A stretch of 15,217 nucleotides of DNA from an uncultured Oribacterium sp. (GTDB taxonomy: Bacteria > Bacillota > Clostridia > Lachnospirales > Lachnospiraceae), in assembly GCA_934279105.1 (NCBI GenBank), contig CAKQWR010000028.1:1-15217 (forward strand). Direction: 5' to 3'. The notes under the pieces were generated by a model. The model was not told the DNA's origin and made no database searches. It saw only the letters and a list, made by a program, of their open reading frames with translations. Every line of letters starts with the position of its first letter. Within the stretch, counting starts at the first letter, position 1. Below are positions 14,280-15,217 of the stretch, in pieces. The position numbers and the translations under genes are program-made.

Positions 14280-14399
14280 CGAAAACAACATATATCCTCT
14301 TTACGAGACGATGAGCACCTTCCTTCACCGTCCTCACTCGATGACGTTCAAAAAAAAGATGCTCATGCCCTTGTCCATATGGTGTGTAAATCTCGAAGC
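14280..14399. other. convergent intergenic spacer
   Basis: Between the converging DUF6382 and pepT genes. It has an A8 run at 14350-14357, which is U8 for minus-strand transcripts leaving pepT, and ATGAGCA (14311-14317) and TGCTCAT (14360-14366) as inverted arms with a 42-base loop. No GC-rich hairpin directly precedes the U-run, so a classical terminator cannot be claimed. Confidence 0.35.
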
Positions 14400-15217
14400 T
14401 TATTCCGCGATCCGCTTTGCGATTTCAACGAGAATCTCGACGGTCTTCGCCAGTGCTCCTACTGGGATAAATTCATACTTTCCGTGATAATTATAGCCAC
14501 CGGTGCAGAGGTTCGGACACGGTAGTCCCATGTAGGAGAGACGTGCACCATCGGTGCCGCCACGAATCGGAACCACGATCGGCTCGACGCCACATGCACG
14601 CATCGCTTCTACTGCGTCGTCGATAAGATACATGCACGGCGCAAGCTTTTCCTTCATATTATAGTAGCTGTCCTTGATCTCACATACGACGGTACCCTCA
14701 CCGTACTTACGGTTAAGAAATGCCGCTGCATCTGTGAAGAATTTCTTCTTCTCTTCAAACTTCGCGCGGTCATGATCACGGATGATATAATCCATCTGTG
14801 CTTCTTCCACACTGCCGTTCATCACATCGAGATGATAGAAACCCTCATAGCCTTCTGTGTACATCGGATTCTCGAACGTCGGAAGCAGACTCTGGAATTC
14901 CATGCCCATCAGAAGCGCGTTTTTCATCTTCAGCTTCGCGCTGCCTGGGTGAATGCTGACGCCGTGAATCACTACCTTCGCAGATGCTGCATTGAAATTT
15001 TCATACTCCAGCTCACCGATGGCTCCGCCGTCTACCGTGTAGGCGATATCCGCGCCGAAGTCCTCGACATCGAACCGGTCTGCACCTCGACCGATTTCCT
15101 CATCCGGTGTAAATCCAATGCAGATCTCCCCATGCTTTATCTCCGGGTGCGTCAGGAAGTGCTCCGCCATCGTCATGATTTCTGCGATGCCCGCCTTATC
15201 ATCTGCACCGAGGAGCG
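14400..15217 (-). CDS. pepT: peptidase T (tripeptide aminopeptidase), N-terminus cut by window edge
   Basis: The C-terminal 271 residues of an M20B metallopeptidase that removes the N-terminal residue from tripeptides in the cytosol. The frame is open to the window edge, where [11 protein letters not shown] holds the bridging metal aspartate. [13 protein letters not shown] supplies the catalytic and metal glutamates, YTVDGG another metal aspartate, [10 protein letters not shown] lies in the lid/dimer domain, and [11 protein letters not shown] holds the last metal histidine. [19 protein letters not shown] is the family signature for substrate binding. PepT is usually about 405-410 residues, so roughly 135 N-terminal residues lie outside. 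The internal Met at 15176 is not the start, since conserved residues precede it. It is convergent with the pilus cluster and functionally unrelated. Confidence 0.95.
   Translation of the reverse strand, partial: LLGADDKAGIAEIMTMAEHFLTHPEIKHGEICIGFTPDEEIGRGADRFDVEDFGADIAYTVDGGAIGELEYENFNAASAKVVIHGVSIHPGSAKLKMKNALLMGMEFQSLLPTFENPMYTEGYEGFYHLDVMNGSVEEAQMDYIIRDHDRAKFEEKKKFFTDAAAFLNRKYGEGTVVCEIKDSYYNMKEKLAPCMYLIDDAVEAMRACGVEPIVVPIRGGTDGARLSYMGLPCPNLCTGGYNYHGKYEFIPVGALAKTVEILVEIAKRIAE

Noticed and set aside
14311..14366. ATGAGCA/TGCTCAT inverted repeat as a bidirectional terminator
   Set aside because: The loop is 42 bases and the A/U run lies inside it, so it does not match an intrinsic terminator.
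14280..14487. Possible displaced FHA domain remnant after the DUF6382 gene
   Set aside because: Downstream frames give only a short peptide antisense to pepT with no FHA-like motifs.
1..15217. CRISPR arrays, tRNA or rRNA genes, insertion sequences, attachment sites
   Set aside because: No spaced direct repeats, cloverleaf-like segments, transposase motifs or terminal inverted repeats were seen by eye on either strand.

Overview
The window looks like a chromosomal segment of a monoderm Clostridia bacterium, most probably a Lachnospiraceae-type organism with roughly balanced GC. This rests on family resemblance only: a Tad/Flp-type locus without an outer-membrane secretin, carrying a DUF5702-like membrane protein and a DUF6382-like protein, AGGAGG-type ribosome binding sites and tight gene overlaps. 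I did not identify the species.

Left part (minus strand): a two-gene operon, mannose-1-phosphate guanylyltransferase (manC-like, 1800-3131) followed by an alpha-phosphohexomutase (pgcA-like, 40-1776). Together they can supply sugar phosphates and GDP-mannose for surface polysaccharide. A 375-base divergent spacer (3132-3506) separates it from the next block.

Centre (plus strand, 3507-14279): one long co-oriented cluster of eleven genes encoding a Tad-like (type IVc pilus / type II secretion-related) machine. The order is A24 prepilin peptidase 1, CpaE/TadZ-like P-loop protein, CpaF/TadA ATPase, TadB platform protein, TadC platform protein with a very large extracytoplasmic domain, Flp-type pilin, DUF5702-like membrane protein, TadE-like pseudopilin with two Cys/His modules, A24 prepilin peptidase 2, a 79-residue leaderless pseudopilin-like protein, and a DUF6382-like cytosolic protein with a C-terminal membrane hairpin but no FHA domain. 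Expected logic: the peptidases mature the pilins, CpaF powers TadB/TadC, CpaE probably positions the complex, and the TadE-like, DUF5702 and small pilin-like proteins form or cap the surface structure.

Right end (minus strand, 14400 to the window edge): peptidase T, cut by the edge, convergent with the pilus cluster and unrelated in function.

The most interesting points are the number and oddness of pilin-like subunits (three proteins share a Thr-Ile-Glu core, one with no leader and one with a 59-residue leader), two prepilin peptidases in one cluster, Ada-like HX4C/CX2C modules predicted outside the cell, a strong hairpin just before tadE, and an FHA-less DUF6382 protein whose layout recalls the EssB pseudokinase of type VII secretion. 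No rRNA, tRNA, CRISPR array, insertion sequence or phage feature was seen.
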